A stretch of 64,000 nucleotides of DNA from Gordonia mangrovi (GCF_024734075.1 NZ_CP102850.1:4464001-4528000), one strand, 5' to 3'; positions 28,032-38,497 are shown, counted from the stretch's first letter. A program made the numbers and translations. Notes: generated by a model from the letters alone, not told the origin.

Positions 28032-29671
28032 GTTCCCACGACGATCACGACCCCCGCGACGACCAGGACCCTCGCGACGACCAGGACCACGGTGCGGACG
28101 CCGACGACTGGGACGACGACCTGGACCGCGATCACCTCGGACCGGACGGGCCCGTGTCGCAGGATCTCGGCGCCCTGCTCGACGAGATCGATGCCCGCGA
28201 CGGCGATCAAGGCGACCCGGACGAGGCCGACTCCGAATCGGTCGACGATGGTGACGAGCCCCGTCGCCCGGCCGGCCCGGTCGACGATGCCGCGACACTC
28301 GCCGAACTCGCCGAGGTCGAGGCCGAACTGGACACCCGCTGGCCCGAGACCAAGATCGAGCCGTCGCTGACGCGTATCTCGGCGTTGATGGATCTGCTCG
28401 GGTCCCCCCAACACGGCTATCCGGCGATTCACGTCGCCGGCACGAACGGCAAGACGTCGGTGGCCCGGATGATCGATGCCCTGCTGATCGCCCTGCACCG
28501 GCGGACCGGGCGGGTCACCAGTCCGCATCTACAGCGGGTCACCGAACGAATCTCGGTCGACGGGGCACCGATCCCTGCCCGCACCTATATCGACACCTAC
28601 CGCGAACTCGAGCCCTACATCACGATGGTCGACGACTCGTCCACCGCCTCCGGCGGCCCGCGGATGAGCAAGTTCGAGGTGCTGACCGCGATCTCCTATG
28701 CCGTGTTCGCCGAGGCGCCGGTGGACGTCGCGGTGGTGGAGACCGGGATGGGCGGACGGTGGGACGCCACCAACGTCGTCGACGCGACGGTCGCCGTCAT
28801 CACCCCGATCGCGATGGATCATGCCGACTATCTGGGCGACACGCTGGCGGCCATCGCGGGGGAGAAGGCCGGCATCATCAAGAAGGCCGCCGACGATCTG
28901 GTGCCGACCGATCCCGTCACCGTCATCGCACCGCAGGCACCGGAGGTGATGGATGTCCTGCTGCGTCAGACGGTCGAATCCGGGACCATCGTCGCCCGCC
29001 AGGACTCCGAGTTCGCCGTCCTGGAGTCGATCACGGCCGTCGGTGGTCAGCTGCTGCGGTTGCAGGGGCTCGGCGGTGTGTACGACGAGGTCTATCTTCC
29101 GTTGCACGGCGCCCATCAGGCGGCCAACGCCGCACTGGCGTTGGCGGCGGTCGAGGCATTCTTCGGGGCCGGCCCCGATCGCCAACTCGACATCGACGCA
29201 GTGCGTGCAGGTTTCGCGGCCGTTGCGAGCCCGGGCCGGCTGGAGCGCGTGCGCTCGGCGCCGACCGTGTTCGTCGACGCCGCTCACAACCCACACGGGG
29301 GTGATGCGTTGGCGCGGGCGTTGACCGAAGAGTTCGACTTCCGCCGACTCGTCGGCGTGATCGGCATGCTCGGTGACAAGGATGCGGAAGGATTCCTGGA
29401 GGCCCTCGAGCCCGTCCTGGACAGCGTGGTGCTGACGAACAACGGATCGCCGCGGGCGCTGGACACCGAGGCACTCGCCGAGATCGCGCTGCCGATCTTC
29501 GGTGAGGAGCGCGTGGTGGTGAAGCCGTTCCTGCCCGACGCGGTGGAGACCGCGATCGGACTCGCCGAGGAATCCGACGGCGAACCGGTCGCCGGTGCCG
29601 GTGTGGTGATCACCGGATCGGTGGTCACCGCCGGGGCGGCCCGCACATTGTTCGGTAAGGAGCCCTCATGA
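28028..29671 (+). CDS. folC: Folylpolyglutamate/dihydrofolate synthase FolC
   Basis: The 547-residue Mur-ligase family enzyme has the P-loop [10 protein letters not shown] near residue 135, [16 protein letters not shown] next, and DAAHNPHGG near 419. It adds glutamate to folates and probably glutamate to dihydropteroate. It is about 80-90 residues longer than most FolC at the N-terminus: the extra part is Asp-rich with PRDDQD repeated, and the ordinary start of the family comes at about [13 protein letters not shown]. The GTG overlapping the valS stop (GTGA) supports the long form. Confidence 0.93.
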   Translation: MSSHDDHDPRDDQDPRDDQDHGADADDWDDDLDRDHLGPDGPVSQDLGALLDEIDARDGDQGDPDEADSESVDDGDEPRRPAGPVDDAATLAELAEVEAELDTRWPETKIEPSLTRISALMDLLGSPQHGYPAIHVAGTNGKTSVARMIDALLIALHRRTGRVTSPHLQRVTERISVDGAPIPARTYIDTYRELEPYITMVDDSSTASGGPRMSKFEVLTAISYAVFAEAPVDVAVVETGMGGRWDATNVVDATVAVITPIAMDHADYLGDTLAAIAGEKAGIIKKAADDLVPTDPVTVIAPQAPEVMDVLLRQTVESGTIVARQDSEFAVLESITAVGGQLLRLQGLGGVYDEVYLPLHGAHQAANAALALAAVEAFFGAGPDRQLDIDAVRAGFAAVASPGRLERVRSAPTVFVDAAHNPHGGDALARALTEEFDFRRLVGVIGMLGDKDAEGFLEALEPVLDSVVLTNNGSPRALDTEALAEIALPIFGEERVVVKPFLPDAVETAIGLAEESDGEPVAGAGVVITGSVVTAGAARTLFGKEPS

Positions 29672-30069
29672 CCGACCCGGTGCGTTTCACCCCGCCGACG
29701 ACGGATCCGTGGAAAGGCCTGCGCGGGGTGATGGCGGGCACCCTGATCCTCGAAGTGATCGTGCTGGGCCTGGCCTTTCCGATTGTCGCCAATCTCGGTC
29801 CGGGCCTGACCTGGTTGTCCGTCGGGTACCTCGGCTTCGTGGTGGCGGCGCACATAGTGGCCGCCGGGTTGCAGGGCAGATCGTATGCGATACGCCTCGA
29901 TCTGGGGCTTCAGGCCCTGGTGATCGCCGGTGGCTTCCTACAGTGGTCGGTCGCCGTGATCGGGGTGATCTTCCTGTGTGTGTGGGTGTACATCGCCTAC
30001 GTCAAGCACGACGTCGAGGTGCGGATGGCCAAGGGCATGCTGCCGGGACAGCGACCCATCGACGAGTGA
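29668..30069 (+). CDS. DUF4233 membrane protein (Rv2446c type)
   Basis: The 133-residue protein has four membrane helices (about residues 16-38, 42-66, 74-92 and 94-113) and a short charged tail. It overlaps folC by four bases (ATGA) and is the expected third gene of valS-folC-Rv2446c. Function unknown; the tight coupling to folC is conserved in Mycobacteriales as I recall it. Confidence 0.82.
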   Translation: MTDPVRFTPPTTDPWKGLRGVMAGTLILEVIVLGLAFPIVANLGPGLTWLSVGYLGFVVAAHIVAAGLQGRSYAIRLDLGLQALVIAGGFLQWSVAVIGVIFLCVWVYIAYVKHDVEVRMAKGMLPGQRPIDE

Positions 30070-30241
30070 TCTGCCGGGCGGTACTCCTGCCCGGAGCGGT
30101 GATTCGTCTCCTGCAACTCCTGTTGCCCGACTGTGACCTTTCGCCCCTCGCCCTGAGGCGCTCACACCTGTGAGAATGTCGCTGCCGGGGGTGAGCCGTC
30201 TCGAAGCCGCGTCCCCGCAACATCCGCTGACGATTCATGAC

Positions 30242-30670
30242 GTGAGGAACAGCTTGACACTCATCTCCAGCCTTCGCCGCCCCTGGGCCACCGCCGCACT
30301 GGCGCTGATGGTGATCGGAACGTCGCTGGGTGGCGGGGTCGCGGCCGCCGAGCCGGCGATCGCGCCGGAGGACCTCCCGGTGGCCGGTGAGCCCATGCCG
30401 GTGGGGGAGGGTGAATACAGCTATCTCGCCACCCACGAGATCACCGACCGAGCCTCGTCGATGGATCTGCCCGAGGCGATCGCTGCACTTCCCGTCCCGC
30501 AGCAGTACCGTCCGGCGAACCTGGGTCTGGCGGCCCAGTTCGACATGGCCCTCACGAGCGCACTGAACTCACCCGGCGGTTGTGTGCAGGTCGTGGTGGA
30601 CCCACGTGCCCGGTCCGGAAGCCTGTTCAACTACGGCTTCTTCCCGGTTGCCGGCGAATACTGCTCCTGA
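30242..30670 (+). CDS. Small secreted protein, unknown function
   Basis: The product is about 142 residues with a basic start, a hydrophobic signal stretch (TAALALMVIGTSLGGGVAAAEP) and a likely cleavage after AAA. The mature part has two Cys only (GGCVQVV and the penultimate Cys), a likely disulfide. No family is recognised. The start is unsure: GTG 30242, TTG 30254 (preceded by AGGA) and a frame open from 30170 are all possible; the signal peptide is complete in each. It stands between DUF4233 and ndk, where M. tuberculosis has no counterpart that I recall. Confidence 0.65.
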   Translation: MRNSLTLISSLRRPWATAALALMVIGTSLGGGVAAAEPAIAPEDLPVAGEPMPVGEGEYSYLATHEITDRASSMDLPEAIAALPVPQQYRPANLGLAAQFDMALTSALNSPGGCVQVVVDPRARSGSLFNYGFFPVAGEYCS

Positions 30671-30706
30671 CGGCGGCCGTCGCCGACCCGCGTTCTCGCT
30701 TCTCGC

Positions 30707-30712
30707 TAAGGT
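30707..30712 (+). promoter_or_regulatory. -10 element TAAGGT of ndk (leaderless)
   Basis: TAAGGT ends six bases before GTG 30719, the family start codon, so the mRNA is probably leaderless; AAGGTG could alternatively act as a ribosome site. Confidence 0.4.
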
Positions 30713-30718
30713 GTGCTC

Positions 30719-31135
30719 GTGACTGAACGGACTCTGGTACTCATCAAGCCCGACGGCGTGGCCCGGTCGCTGGTCGGCGACATCATCAGCCGGATCGAGC
30801 GCAAGGGCCTCACGCTCGTCGCGCTGGAACTCAAGACGGTGAGCGACGACGTGGCCCGCGGCCACTACGCCGAACACGAGGGCAAGCCCTTCTACCCGTC
30901 GCTGCTGGAATTCATCACCTCCGGCCCGTTGGTCGCCGCCGTCCTGGAGGGTCCGCGGGCAGTGGCGGCGTTCCGGCAGATCGCCGGTGGGACCGACCCG
31001 GTCGAGAAGGCCGTCCCGGGGACCATCCGCGGAGACTTCGCGCTGAGCACGCAGACCAACCTGGTGCACGGCTCGGACTCGCCCGAGTCGGCGGAGCGAG
31101 AGATCGCGCTGTGGTTTCCTGACCTGGGCATCTGA
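30719..31135 (+). CDS. ndk: Nucleoside diphosphate kinase
   Basis: The 138-residue kinase has its catalytic His117 in NLVHGSDS, with KPDGVARSL near the N-terminus for nucleotide binding. It moves the gamma phosphate among NTPs. I placed the start at GTG 30719 ([13 protein letters not shown]), which matches the mycobacterial N-terminus, rather than at GTG 30713. In M. tuberculosis ndkA also directly precedes rne. Confidence 0.96.
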   Translation: MTERTLVLIKPDGVARSLVGDIISRIERKGLTLVALELKTVSDDVARGHYAEHEGKPFYPSLLEFITSGPLVAAVLEGPRAVAAFRQIAGGTDPVEKAVPGTIRGDFALSTQTNLVHGSDSPESAEREIALWFPDLGI

Positions 31136-31514
31136 CCCGAATTCCGTCTCTTCGTTCCCCGCCACACACACCGTCGGAACCGCCAAACGTGCGTAGTGTG
31201 CGGGGAACGACTCGTCGTGTGGGATACTTGCACAGTTGTGGGCGACACACTTTGCCGTCGACAACCGGATGACGCATCCGGCATCGGACACCCCGATTCG
31301 CGCGTCTTCCCCATCGGTGTTGACGATGGCGTGGAAGGCGTCGGCCGGTTGAGGTCATCGACAACGCAAGGCGCCGCCTCGCGAGCCGGGATTCCCGGTG
31401 TGCAGAGAAGGCGCGAAGACCACACAACACCGGTCCACAGCCGACCGGGACAGACAGTGAAGCCCTCGCGTGGCCGCGTCAGCCCGACGCGCCCGGGGGC
31501 TCTAGGAGATGTGA
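31136..31514 (+). other. Long leader region of rne
   Basis: These 379 bases have no convincing gene. A GTGTGGGATACT stretch (extended -10, GATACT at 31223-31228) would give a leader of about 280 bases. Long rne leaders are known in mycobacteria and other bacteria and can mediate RNase E autoregulation. The leader is GC-rich, but I did not define a firm structure. Confidence 0.4.
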
Positions 31515-34500
31515 GTGACCGACAACGGGTCGCCGGCTGACGCGAACGCAGCGTCAGCACCGGCGGAGGAGTTCCCCAGCAGGCTTCGTGTGCATGCCCT
31601 CGCCAGGGCGTTGGGCCTGACCAGCCGCGAGGTGTTGGCGCACCTCGCCGAGCTGGGCATCGAGACACGCAGCCCCCAATCCAGCATCGACCGCGAGACC
31701 GCCGAGGCGGTCGCCGCGAAGGTGCGCGGCGACGCGGCGGGCGACCAATCGGCCGACACGCCCGCCGAGGCAGCGCCCGGAGTGGTTGAGGCGGCGCCGC
31801 CGACCGAACCGGCCGCTGAGCAACCGGCCGGCACAACCGACGATCAGGCGACCACGCAGTCGACGTCCGAACCGGAGCCGGAACCGGCAGAGCCCGCTCA
31901 GGATGAGTCCGCTCCGCCGAGCGAGTCGGTGACCGCGGAGAGCGAGGAATCGCCGACGCTGTTCTCGGCAGTCGAGCAGACCCAGCACCAGCCCGTGCGG
32001 CCGACGACCGAGGACGTCATGGCACAGCCGCTGTTCCTGTCGCCGCAGGCGGCCGAGCCGACCCGTCGTCCGGGCCGTGCGGCCGACGACGACAGGACTC
32101 GGTCCGACGACTCCGAGTCCGCCGATGACTCGTCCGATGATGGCGATTCCTCGGGAGACGGTGAGCGCGGCTCACGTCGCCGTCGCCGGGGCCGCCGCGG
32201 CCGCGGTCGTGGTCGCGGCGACCAGTCCGACAACGGCGGCGACGAGTCGCAGTCGGGGACCGAGAATTCGTCTGTCGCGACCGACGGGGCCGATGAGGAC
32301 AAGGACTCCGGACGCCCTTCGGGCAAAAAGGGCAAGAAGGGCAAGAACAAGGGCGACCGGGCCGAGGGCGGCAAGGCCGACAAGTCGGGCACGCAGGGCA
32401 AGAACGGCGATGCCGCCAGCGCCGGCATGACGGAGCGGGCCGACGAGGACGGCGGCACGGACCGCCCGGACAAGGACCGCCCCGACAAGGATCGCCCGGA
32501 CAAGGACCGCTCGGACAAGGACCGCTCGGACAAGGCCAAGCAGTCCGAGTCCGACGAGGGCGCTGCATCCGATGCCGACTCCTCGGACTCCGATTCATCG
32601 CGCGGCGAGGACGGCGAGCAGGGGTCGTCGAAGCGTCGCCGTCGCCGCCGTCGCCGCAAGGGGGGTGCCGACGCCGAGGACAGCTCGCCCGACGATCCGC
32701 CGAACACCGTGGTGCACGAGCGTGAACCGCGCAGCAAGAAGGCACGCGACGAGGTCCAGGGCATTTCCGGCTCCACCCGTCTCGAGGCCAAGCGTCAGCG
32801 CCGCCGAGACGGGCGCGATGCCGGGCGTCGCCGACCGCCCATCCTCAGCGAATCGGAGTTCCTGGCCCGGCGGGAAGCGGTCGATCGAGTCATGGTCGTC
32901 CGCGAGCGCAGCGCCAACAGCGCGATCAACGGCAATGGTTCGGGCGGCAACGACCAGCTGGTGCCGATCGAGGACTACACCCAGGTGGCCGTGCTCGAGG
33001 ACGGCGTGCTCGTCGAGCATTTCGTCACCACCGAGACCTCGTCGTCGATGGTCGGCAACATCTACCTGGGTCGCGTGCAGAACGTGTTACCCGGCATGGA
33101 GGCGGCGTTCGTCGACATCGGACGTGGTCGCAACGGCGTGCTCTACGCCGGCGAGGTCAACTGGGATGCGGCCGGACTGGACGGCGGATCCCGGAAGATC
33201 GAGCAGGCACTCAAGCCCGGCGACAACGTGTTGGTCCAGGTCAGCAAGGACCCGGTCGGGCACAAGGGTGCGCGGCTCACCACCCAGATCTCCCTGGCCG
33301 GTCGCTTCCTCGTCTACGTGCCCGGAGGTTCGTCGACGGGGATCAGCCGCAAACTGCCCGACGTCGAACGCAAGCGACTGAAGAGCATCCTCGGCAAGCT
33401 GGTCCCCGACGATGCGGGCGTGATCATCCGCACCGCGTCCGAAGGTGTCAGCGCCGACGAGCTCGCCGCCGACATCGCGCGCCTGGAAACGCAGTGGAAG
33501 GACATCGACGCCGCGGTCGGCAAGGCGAAGAAGGGCTCGGGCGCCAGCGCCCCGCAGGCCCTCTACGAAGAGCCCGATCTGCTGGTCCGAGTGGTCCGCG
33601 ACCTGTTCAACGAGGACTTCAAGAAGTTGGTCATCGAGGGCGGCAAGGCCTGGAACCTCGTCGAGCGCTATATCAATGCGGTGGCCCCTGACCTGATGGA
33701 ACGGGTGGAGCGGTTCGAGAAGCCACACGCCGACGCGCCGGATTCGTTCGTGGTGCACCGCATCGACGAGCAACTCGCCAAGGCCCTCGACCGCAAGGTG
33801 TGGTTGCCGTCGGGTGGCACGTTGATCATCGAGCACACCGAGGCGATGACTGTCGTCGATGTCAACACCGGCAAGTTCACCGGTTCCGGCGGCAATCTGG
33901 AGGAGACGGTCACCCGCAACAACCTCGAGGCGGCCGAGGAGATCGTGCGGCAGATGCGCCTGCGCGACATCGGCGGCATGATCATCGTCGACTTCATCGA
34001 CATGGTGCTCGAATCCAACCGCGATCTGGTGTTGCGGCGGCTCACCGAGGCCCTCGCCCGAGACCGCACGCGTCATCAGGTGTCCGAAGTGACCTCGCTC
34101 GGCCTGGTGCAGATGACCCGCAAACGCCTGGGCACCGGTCTGCTGGAAGCGTTCTCGACCCCGTGCAGCCATTGCGGCGGCCGGGGGATCGTGGTGCACG
34201 CCAACCCCGTCGAGGCCCGTCCCGACGAGTCGAGTGGGAATGACGGTGGCGGTTCGAAGCGCTCCCGGCGCAATCGGCGCAAGTCCGAACCGGCACCGGA
34301 ACAGCAGAAGCCGGCGCACAATCCGGCCGAGCACCCGATGTTCCGGGCCATGGCCGCCCACGCGCACGATCACGATCACGACGCCGAGGGTGCGGACGGT
34401 GCGAAGGACGCCGGCGAGGGTGCCGAGCGCACCCAGGCCACCGGCGGTGCGCGGTCCGGTACGGACGACACACAGCCCGACACGAGCGCTGCCGATCAGC

Positions 34501-34862
34501 CGGTGACCGGTGGCGACGGCGACCGCGCCGCCCGAAGCGACGCGGACGAGGCGCAACCCGCCAGGTCGACTCCGGCCGAGACGCCCGCGCCCGAAGCGGG
34601 CGGCATCGAGGCGCCGGAGACATCCGGCCCGACGTCCGAACCGCGGGCGCGGCGCCGTCGGCGGGTGGTCCGACAGGCGGCGGCGCCGGCGGCGTCCGAA
34701 CCGATCGTGATCTCGGCCGACGAGAACGTCGACTCGACGCCGGTGACGACCTTCGGACCCGCCGGCTCGAGTGCCACCGCGGAGACGGCGGTCGCGGTAC
34801 GGCGCCGTCCACGTCGCCGCACCGCCGGACGACCCGCGGGGCCGCCGCCGACCGAGCAGTGA
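31515..34862 (+). CDS. rne: Ribonuclease E/G with IF-2 N-terminal-like domain
   Basis: The 1115-residue product begins with RVHALARALGLTSREVLAHL at about residues 18-37, which resembles the N-terminal domain of initiation factor IF-2. A long acidic and Arg-rich disordered region follows, with PDKDR repeats near 318-342. The S1 domain is at about 514 (GNIYLGRVQNVLPGMEAAF). The catalytic core has VDVNTGKF at about 782 and VDFIDM at about 826 for the metal Asp pair, and the Zn-link CSHCGGRG is near 883. A disordered Arg/Ala-rich tail ends it. It cleaves AU-rich single-stranded RNA in mRNA decay and rRNA processing. RBS TAGGAG precedes GTG 31515. Confidence 0.95.
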   Translation: MTDNGSPADANAASAPAEEFPSRLRVHALARALGLTSREVLAHLAELGIETRSPQSSIDRETAEAVAAKVRGDAAGDQSADTPAEAAPGVVEAAPPTEPAAEQPAGTTDDQATTQSTSEPEPEPAEPAQDESAPPSESVTAESEESPTLFSAVEQTQHQPVRPTTEDVMAQPLFLSPQAAEPTRRPGRAADDDRTRSDDSESADDSSDDGDSSGDGERGSRRRRRGRRGRGRGRGDQSDNGGDESQSGTENSSVATDGADEDKDSGRPSGKKGKKGKNKGDRAEGGKADKSGTQGKNGDAASAGMTERADEDGGTDRPDKDRPDKDRPDKDRSDKDRSDKAKQSESDEGAASDADSSDSDSSRGEDGEQGSSKRRRRRRRRKGGADAEDSSPDDPPNTVVHEREPRSKKARDEVQGISGSTRLEAKRQRRRDGRDAGRRRPPILSESEFLARREAVDRVMVVRERSANSAINGNGSGGNDQLVPIEDYTQVAVLEDGVLVEHFVTTETSSSMVGNIYLGRVQNVLPGMEAAFVDIGRGRNGVLYAGEVNWDAAGLDGGSRKIEQALKPGDNVLVQVSKDPVGHKGARLTTQISLAGRFLVYVPGGSSTGISRKLPDVERKRLKSILGKLVPDDAGVIIRTASEGVSADELAADIARLETQWKDIDAAVGKAKKGSGASAPQALYEEPDLLVRVVRDLFNEDFKKLVIEGGKAWNLVERYINAVAPDLMERVERFEKPHADAPDSFVVHRIDEQLAKALDRKVWLPSGGTLIIEHTEAMTVVDVNTGKFTGSGGNLEETVTRNNLEAAEEIVRQMRLRDIGGMIIVDFIDMVLESNRDLVLRRLTEALARDRTRHQVSEVTSLGLVQMTRKRLGTGLLEAFSTPCSHCGGRGIVVHANPVEARPDESSGNDGGGSKRSRRNRRKSEPAPEQQKPAHNPAEHPMFRAMAAHAHDHDHDAEGADGAKDAGEGAERTQATGGARSGTDDTQPDTSAADQPVTGGDGDRAARSDADEAQPARSTPAETPAPEAGGIEAPETSGPTSEPRARRRRRVVRQAAAPAASEPIVISADENVDSTPVTTFGPAGSSATAETAVAVRRRPRRRTAGRPAGPPPTEQ
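32466..32540 (+). repeat. 15-bp tandem repeat inside rne
   Basis: Five 15-bp units encode PDKDR, PDKDR, PDKDR, SDKDR and SDKAK in the disordered N-terminal arm of RNase E. In-frame expansion or contraction is likely between strains. Confidence 0.85.
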
Positions 34863-35166
34863 CCATCCGAGGCGACCGGCAGATCGGGGCCCGTGGTCGA
34901 GTTTGACCCGGCACACGGCGTTCCCGTAATCTTGATTGGTCGCCTTCGGCGGAGGGTCCGCGCTGTGCCCGGAACGTTCAGGTTCGCCTGAGACGCACCG
35001 ATCAGCCGCGCGGAACCGCCGACAGGCCCTCTGGAGTGATCCACAGTGACCCCGGTTCCGTCCGTGGGTTCACCCGCGGATCGCACCAGGATGACGCACC
35101 ACCCACCCACCCGGTGCGCGAACCAGCGCCCAGGGTCCGACAGACGAGTTAAAGAGGACAGCTTCG
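34863..35166 (+). other. Leader region of rplU
   Basis: These 304 bases have no gene. They hold the promoter at 34903-34932 and then a leader of about 228 bases, a place where ribosomal-protein autoregulation could act. I see several GC-rich inverted segments but no named leader motif. Confidence 0.5.
34903..34932 (+). promoter_or_regulatory. SigA-type promoter of rplU-rpmA
   Basis: TTGACC (34903-34908), 18 bases, TAATCT (34927-34932). This is one of the clearest vegetative promoters in the window and would start transcription near 34939. Confidence 0.65.
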
Positions 35167-35478
35167 ATGGCAACGTACGCGATCGTCAAGACCGGCGGTA
35201 AGCAGTACAAGGTCGCAGAGGGCGACATTGTCAAGGTCGAGAAGATCGACAGCGCGCCGGGTAGCAGCGTGAGCCTGCCGGTGGCGCTGGTCGTCGACGG
35301 CTCGACCCTCACCACCGATGCGGACAAGCTGGCGAAGATCTCGGTGACCGGTGAGGTCGTCGAGCACGTCAAGGGTCCCAAGATCCGCATCCACAAGTTC
35401 AAGAACAAGACCGGCTACCACAAGCGCCAGGGTCACCGTCAGAACCTGACGGTCCTCAAGGTCACCGGTATCAAGTAA
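35167..35478 (+). CDS. rplU: 50S ribosomal protein L21
   Basis: The 103-residue protein has the family start [16 protein letters not shown] and [11 protein letters not shown] near the C-terminus. It binds 23S rRNA in the large subunit. AGAGGA lies eight bases before the ATG. It leads rplU-rpmA, with 36 bases between the genes, after a long leader. Confidence 0.98.
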   Translation: MATYAIVKTGGKQYKVAEGDIVKVEKIDSAPGSSVSLPVALVVDGSTLTTDADKLAKISVTGEVVEHVKGPKIRIHKFKNKTGYHKRQGHRQNLTVLKVTGIK

Positions 35479-35514
35479 CTCGATTCCCGCACCTACCTCA
35501 GGAGGACTGCAGAG

Positions 35515-35778
35515 ATGGCACACAAGAAGGGCGCGTCCAGCTCGCGCAACGGTCGTGATTCCAACGCCAAGCGCCTCGGCGTGAAGCGTTTCGGTGGTCA
35601 GCAGGTCAGCGCCGGCGAGATCCTGGTCCGCCAGCGCGGCACCAAGTTCCACCCCGGCGTCAACGTCGGTCGCGGTGGCGACGACACCCTGTTCGCCCTC
35701 GAGTCGGGCGCCGTGGAGTTCGGCACCAAGCGCGGCCGCAAGACCGTGAACATCGTGCCGGAGACCGCTTCGGTCTGA
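35515..35778 (+). CDS. rpmA: 50S ribosomal protein L27
   Basis: The 87-residue protein begins [16 protein letters not shown], with the conserved Lys/Arg tail that reaches the peptidyl-transferase centre, and [10 protein letters not shown]. It starts directly with Ala after Met, so the Firmicutes-type cleaved extension is absent. AGGAGG lies ahead of the ATG. A hairpin follows before obg. Confidence 0.98.
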   Translation: MAHKKGASSSRNGRDSNAKRLGVKRFGGQQVSAGEILVRQRGTKFHPGVNVGRGGDDTLFALESGAVEFGTKRGRKTVNIVPETASV

Positions 35779-35801
35779 CCGGTCGTAGCACAGCTCTACA
35801 G

Positions 35802-35839
35802 CAGGGCGGGCAGGGTCATCGTGTACCCGGCCCGTCCTG
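35802..35839 (+). terminator. Terminator after rpmA
   Basis: CAGGGCGGGC pairs with GCCCGTCCTG, GGGT pairs with ACCC inside, and TTTCGTTTG follows, which is as close to a T-run as this genome gives. It separates rplU-rpmA from obg-proB. Confidence 0.75.
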
Positions 35840-35883
35840 TTTCGTTTGCCAGAGCCCATCCCATCTGAGAGAGGATGTATCCG

Positions 35884-37356
35884 ATGTCCCGGTTCGTCGA
35901 CCGCGTGACGATCCACGTCGCAGCGGGTAACGGCGGTCACGGCTGTTCGTCGGTGCACCGCGAGAAGTTCAAACCGCTCGGCGGCCCCGACGGCGGCAAC
36001 GGTGGCAATGGCGGCTCGGTGCGCCTGGTGGTGGATCCTCAGGTGCACACGTTGCTCGACTTCCACTTCCGGCCGCATGCCAAGGGCTCCAACGGAAAGC
36101 CGGGCATGGGCGACAACCGAGACGGCGCCACCGGCGACGATCTGGTCCTGAAGGTGCCCGACGGTACCGTGGTGCTGGACTCGAACGGCACCATCCTGGC
36201 CGACCTGATCGGTGAGGGCACCACGTTCGAGGCCGCCCAGGGCGGCCGCGGCGGACTCGGCAACGCGGCGTTGGCCTCCAAGGCGCGTAAGGCCCCGGGG
36301 TTCGCGTTGCTCGGGGAGGAAGGTCAGCATCGTGACCTCGTCCTCGAACTGAAATCCGTCGCCGACGTCGGCCTGGTGGGCTTTCCCTCTGCCGGCAAAT
36401 CGTCACTGGTGTCGGTGTTGTCGGCAGCCAAGCCGAAGATCGCCGACTACCCGTTCACCACCCTGGCACCGAACCTCGGCGTCGTGCAGGTGGCCGGTGA
36501 CGTGTTCACCGTCGCCGACGTCCCGGGCCTGATCCCCGGTGCCTCCACCGGCCGTGGCCTGGGCCTGGAGTTTCTCCGTCACCTCGAGCGGTGTGCGGTG
36601 CTGGCCCATGTGGTGGACTGCGCCACCCTCGAGCCCGGTCGCGACCCCGTCTCCGACATCGATGCGCTGGAGGCCGAACTCGCGGCCTACCGTCCCGCGC
36701 TCGACGCCGACCACGGACTGGGGGACCTGGCCACCCGGCCGCGGGTGATCATCCTCAACAAGATCGACATCCCCGACGCCGCCGATCTGGCCGATCTCGT
36801 CGAACCCGAACTGGCCAAGCGCGGCTGGCCGATCTTCCGCATCTCGGCGGTCAGCCACGACGGTCTCCGAGAACTGACCTTCGCGCTGGCACGGCTGGTC
36901 GCGGAGTACCGGGCGAGCCAGCCCACCCCGAAGCCGCGCCGACAGATCATCCGCCCCAAGGCGGTCGACGAGGCCGAGTTCAGTGTCGTCGCCGACCCCG
37001 ACGTCGACGGCGGCTTCATCGTGCGTGGCACGCGCCCCGAGCGGTGGATCGCCCAGACCCAGTTCGACAACGACGAAGCGGTGGGCTACCTGGCCGACCG
37101 CCTCAACCGACTCGGCGTCGAAGACGAGCTGGTGCGCCTCGGCGCACAGCCCGGTGCACCGGTGACCATCGGCGACATGACATTCGACTGGGAGCCGACC
37201 ACCCCGATGGGCGACGAGGTCCCCATCACCGGGCGTGGCACCGACATCCGGCTCGACCGCAACGAACGGGTCGGGGCCGCGGAACGCAAGCAGGCGCGAC
37301 GGCTTCGTCGTGGCCTGCCCGACGGTGACGAGGATGTCGAACGGGACACCCCGTGA
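35884..37356 (+). CDS. obg: GTPase Obg/CgtA
   Basis: The 490-residue product has the glycine-rich Obg fold at residues 1-160 ([23 protein letters not shown]) and a G domain with GFPSAGKSS near 167, then DVPGLIPG and NKID. The C-terminal OCT domain (about 345-430) is the actinobacterial form. It assists 50S assembly and growth control. I used ATG 35884 since GAGAGG is nine bases before it but touches the alternative ATG at 35875. It overlaps proB by four bases. Confidence 0.96.
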   Translation: MSRFVDRVTIHVAAGNGGHGCSSVHREKFKPLGGPDGGNGGNGGSVRLVVDPQVHTLLDFHFRPHAKGSNGKPGMGDNRDGATGDDLVLKVPDGTVVLDSNGTILADLIGEGTTFEAAQGGRGGLGNAALASKARKAPGFALLGEEGQHRDLVLELKSVADVGLVGFPSAGKSSLVSVLSAAKPKIADYPFTTLAPNLGVVQVAGDVFTVADVPGLIPGASTGRGLGLEFLRHLERCAVLAHVVDCATLEPGRDPVSDIDALEAELAAYRPALDADHGLGDLATRPRVIILNKIDIPDAADLADLVEPELAKRGWPIFRISAVSHDGLRELTFALARLVAEYRASQPTPKPRRQIIRPKAVDEAEFSVVADPDVDGGFIVRGTRPERWIAQTQFDNDEAVGYLADRLNRLGVEDELVRLGAQPGAPVTIGDMTFDWEPTTPMGDEVPITGRGTDIRLDRNERVGAAERKQARRLRRGLPDGDEDVERDTP

Positions 37357-38468
37357 GCGACGTCCGCGAACACATCGCCCGTGCGCGCAGCATTGTGGTG
37401 AAGATCGGGTCGTCGGCGCTCACCGACCTGCATGACGGGCTCGATCGCACTCGCCTCGACCGTCTCGCCGACGCCCTGGAGGCGCGCATGCGCGCCGGCT
37501 CGGATGTGATCGTGGTGTCCTCGGGTGCCATCGGCGCCGGTATCGCGCCGCTCGGGCTCAAGCGGCGGCCCACCGACCTCGCCACCAAACAGGCCGCCGC
37601 CAGCGTGGGACAGCTGGCGCTGGCCCACGCCTGGGGTACGTCGTTTCATCGGTACGGGCGCACCGTCGGCCAGGTGCTGCTGACCGCCGATGACGTCTCC
37701 AACCGCTCGCATCACGCCAACGCCCAGCGCACGCTGGACCGGTTGCGTTCGCTCGGTGCGGTGGCCGTGGTCAACGAGAACGACACCGTCGCGACCACGG
37801 AGATCCGGTTCGGCGACAACGATCGCCTCGCCGCGCTGGTCGCGCATCTGGCGGGTGCCGACGCGTTGGTGCTGCTATCCGACGTCGACGGACTCTACGA
37901 CGGCGATCCCCGTAAGGTCGGTGCCGACGGCAGCCGCGCCCGGCTGATCGCCGAGGTCAACGGGCCAGAAGATCTGGACGGCGTCATCGCCGGATCCGGC
38001 GGTGCGCTGGGCACCGGCGGCATGGCATCCAAGCTCGCGGCCGCCCGGCTGTCGGCCGACGCCGGGGTGCCCGTGCTGTTGGCCGCCGCGGATCAAGCCG
38101 CGCAGGCGCTGGCCGATGCATCGGTGGGCACCGTGTTCGCGGCGCGTGACGAGCGGCTGTCGGCACGGCGATTCTGGGTGCGCCACGCGGCCGACGCACG
38201 GGGGCAACTCGTTCTGGACGACGGCGCCATCGCCGCCGTCGCACGTCGCCGACGGTCGCTGCTGGCGGCCGGCGTCGTGGGTGTCAACGGTCGCTTCTCC
38301 GACGGCGACGTGGTCGAGTTGGTCGATACCAGCGGTGCCGTGTGCGCTCGCGGCGTCACCGCCTATGCCTCCGACGACGTGGCACTGATGGTCGGCCGTT
38401 CCACCGGCGACCTACCGGCGGAACTACGCCGGCCGGTTGTGCACGCGGACGATCTGGTCGCGCTCTGA
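37353..38468 (+). CDS. proB: Glutamate 5-kinase
   Basis: The 371-residue product has an amino-acid kinase domain with VVKIGSSAL near residue 12 and NENDTVAT and [10 protein letters not shown] for substrate binding. A C-terminal PUA domain follows (about 285-365). It catalyses the first step of proline synthesis and is feedback-inhibited by proline in the family. It overlaps obg by four bases, an arrangement shared with M. tuberculosis (Rv2440c-Rv2439c). It ends 29 bases before the convergent sirtuin gene. Confidence 0.96.
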   Translation: MSDVREHIARARSIVVKIGSSALTDLHDGLDRTRLDRLADALEARMRAGSDVIVVSSGAIGAGIAPLGLKRRPTDLATKQAAASVGQLALAHAWGTSFHRYGRTVGQVLLTADDVSNRSHHANAQRTLDRLRSLGAVAVVNENDTVATTEIRFGDNDRLAALVAHLAGADALVLLSDVDGLYDGDPRKVGADGSRARLIAEVNGPEDLDGVIAGSGGALGTGGMASKLAAARLSADAGVPVLLAAADQAAQALADASVGTVFAARDERLSARRFWVRHAADARGQLVLDDGAIAAVARRRRSLLAAGVVGVNGRFSDGDVVELVDTSGAVCARGVTAYASDDVALMVGRSTGDLPAELRRPVVHADDLVAL

Positions 38469-38497
38469 TCCCAAACGGTGGATGGGTGGCCGCCCGT

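Noticed and set aside
33087..34916. 609-codon minus-strand frame opposite rne
   Set aside because: Antisense to the RNase E catalytic core.
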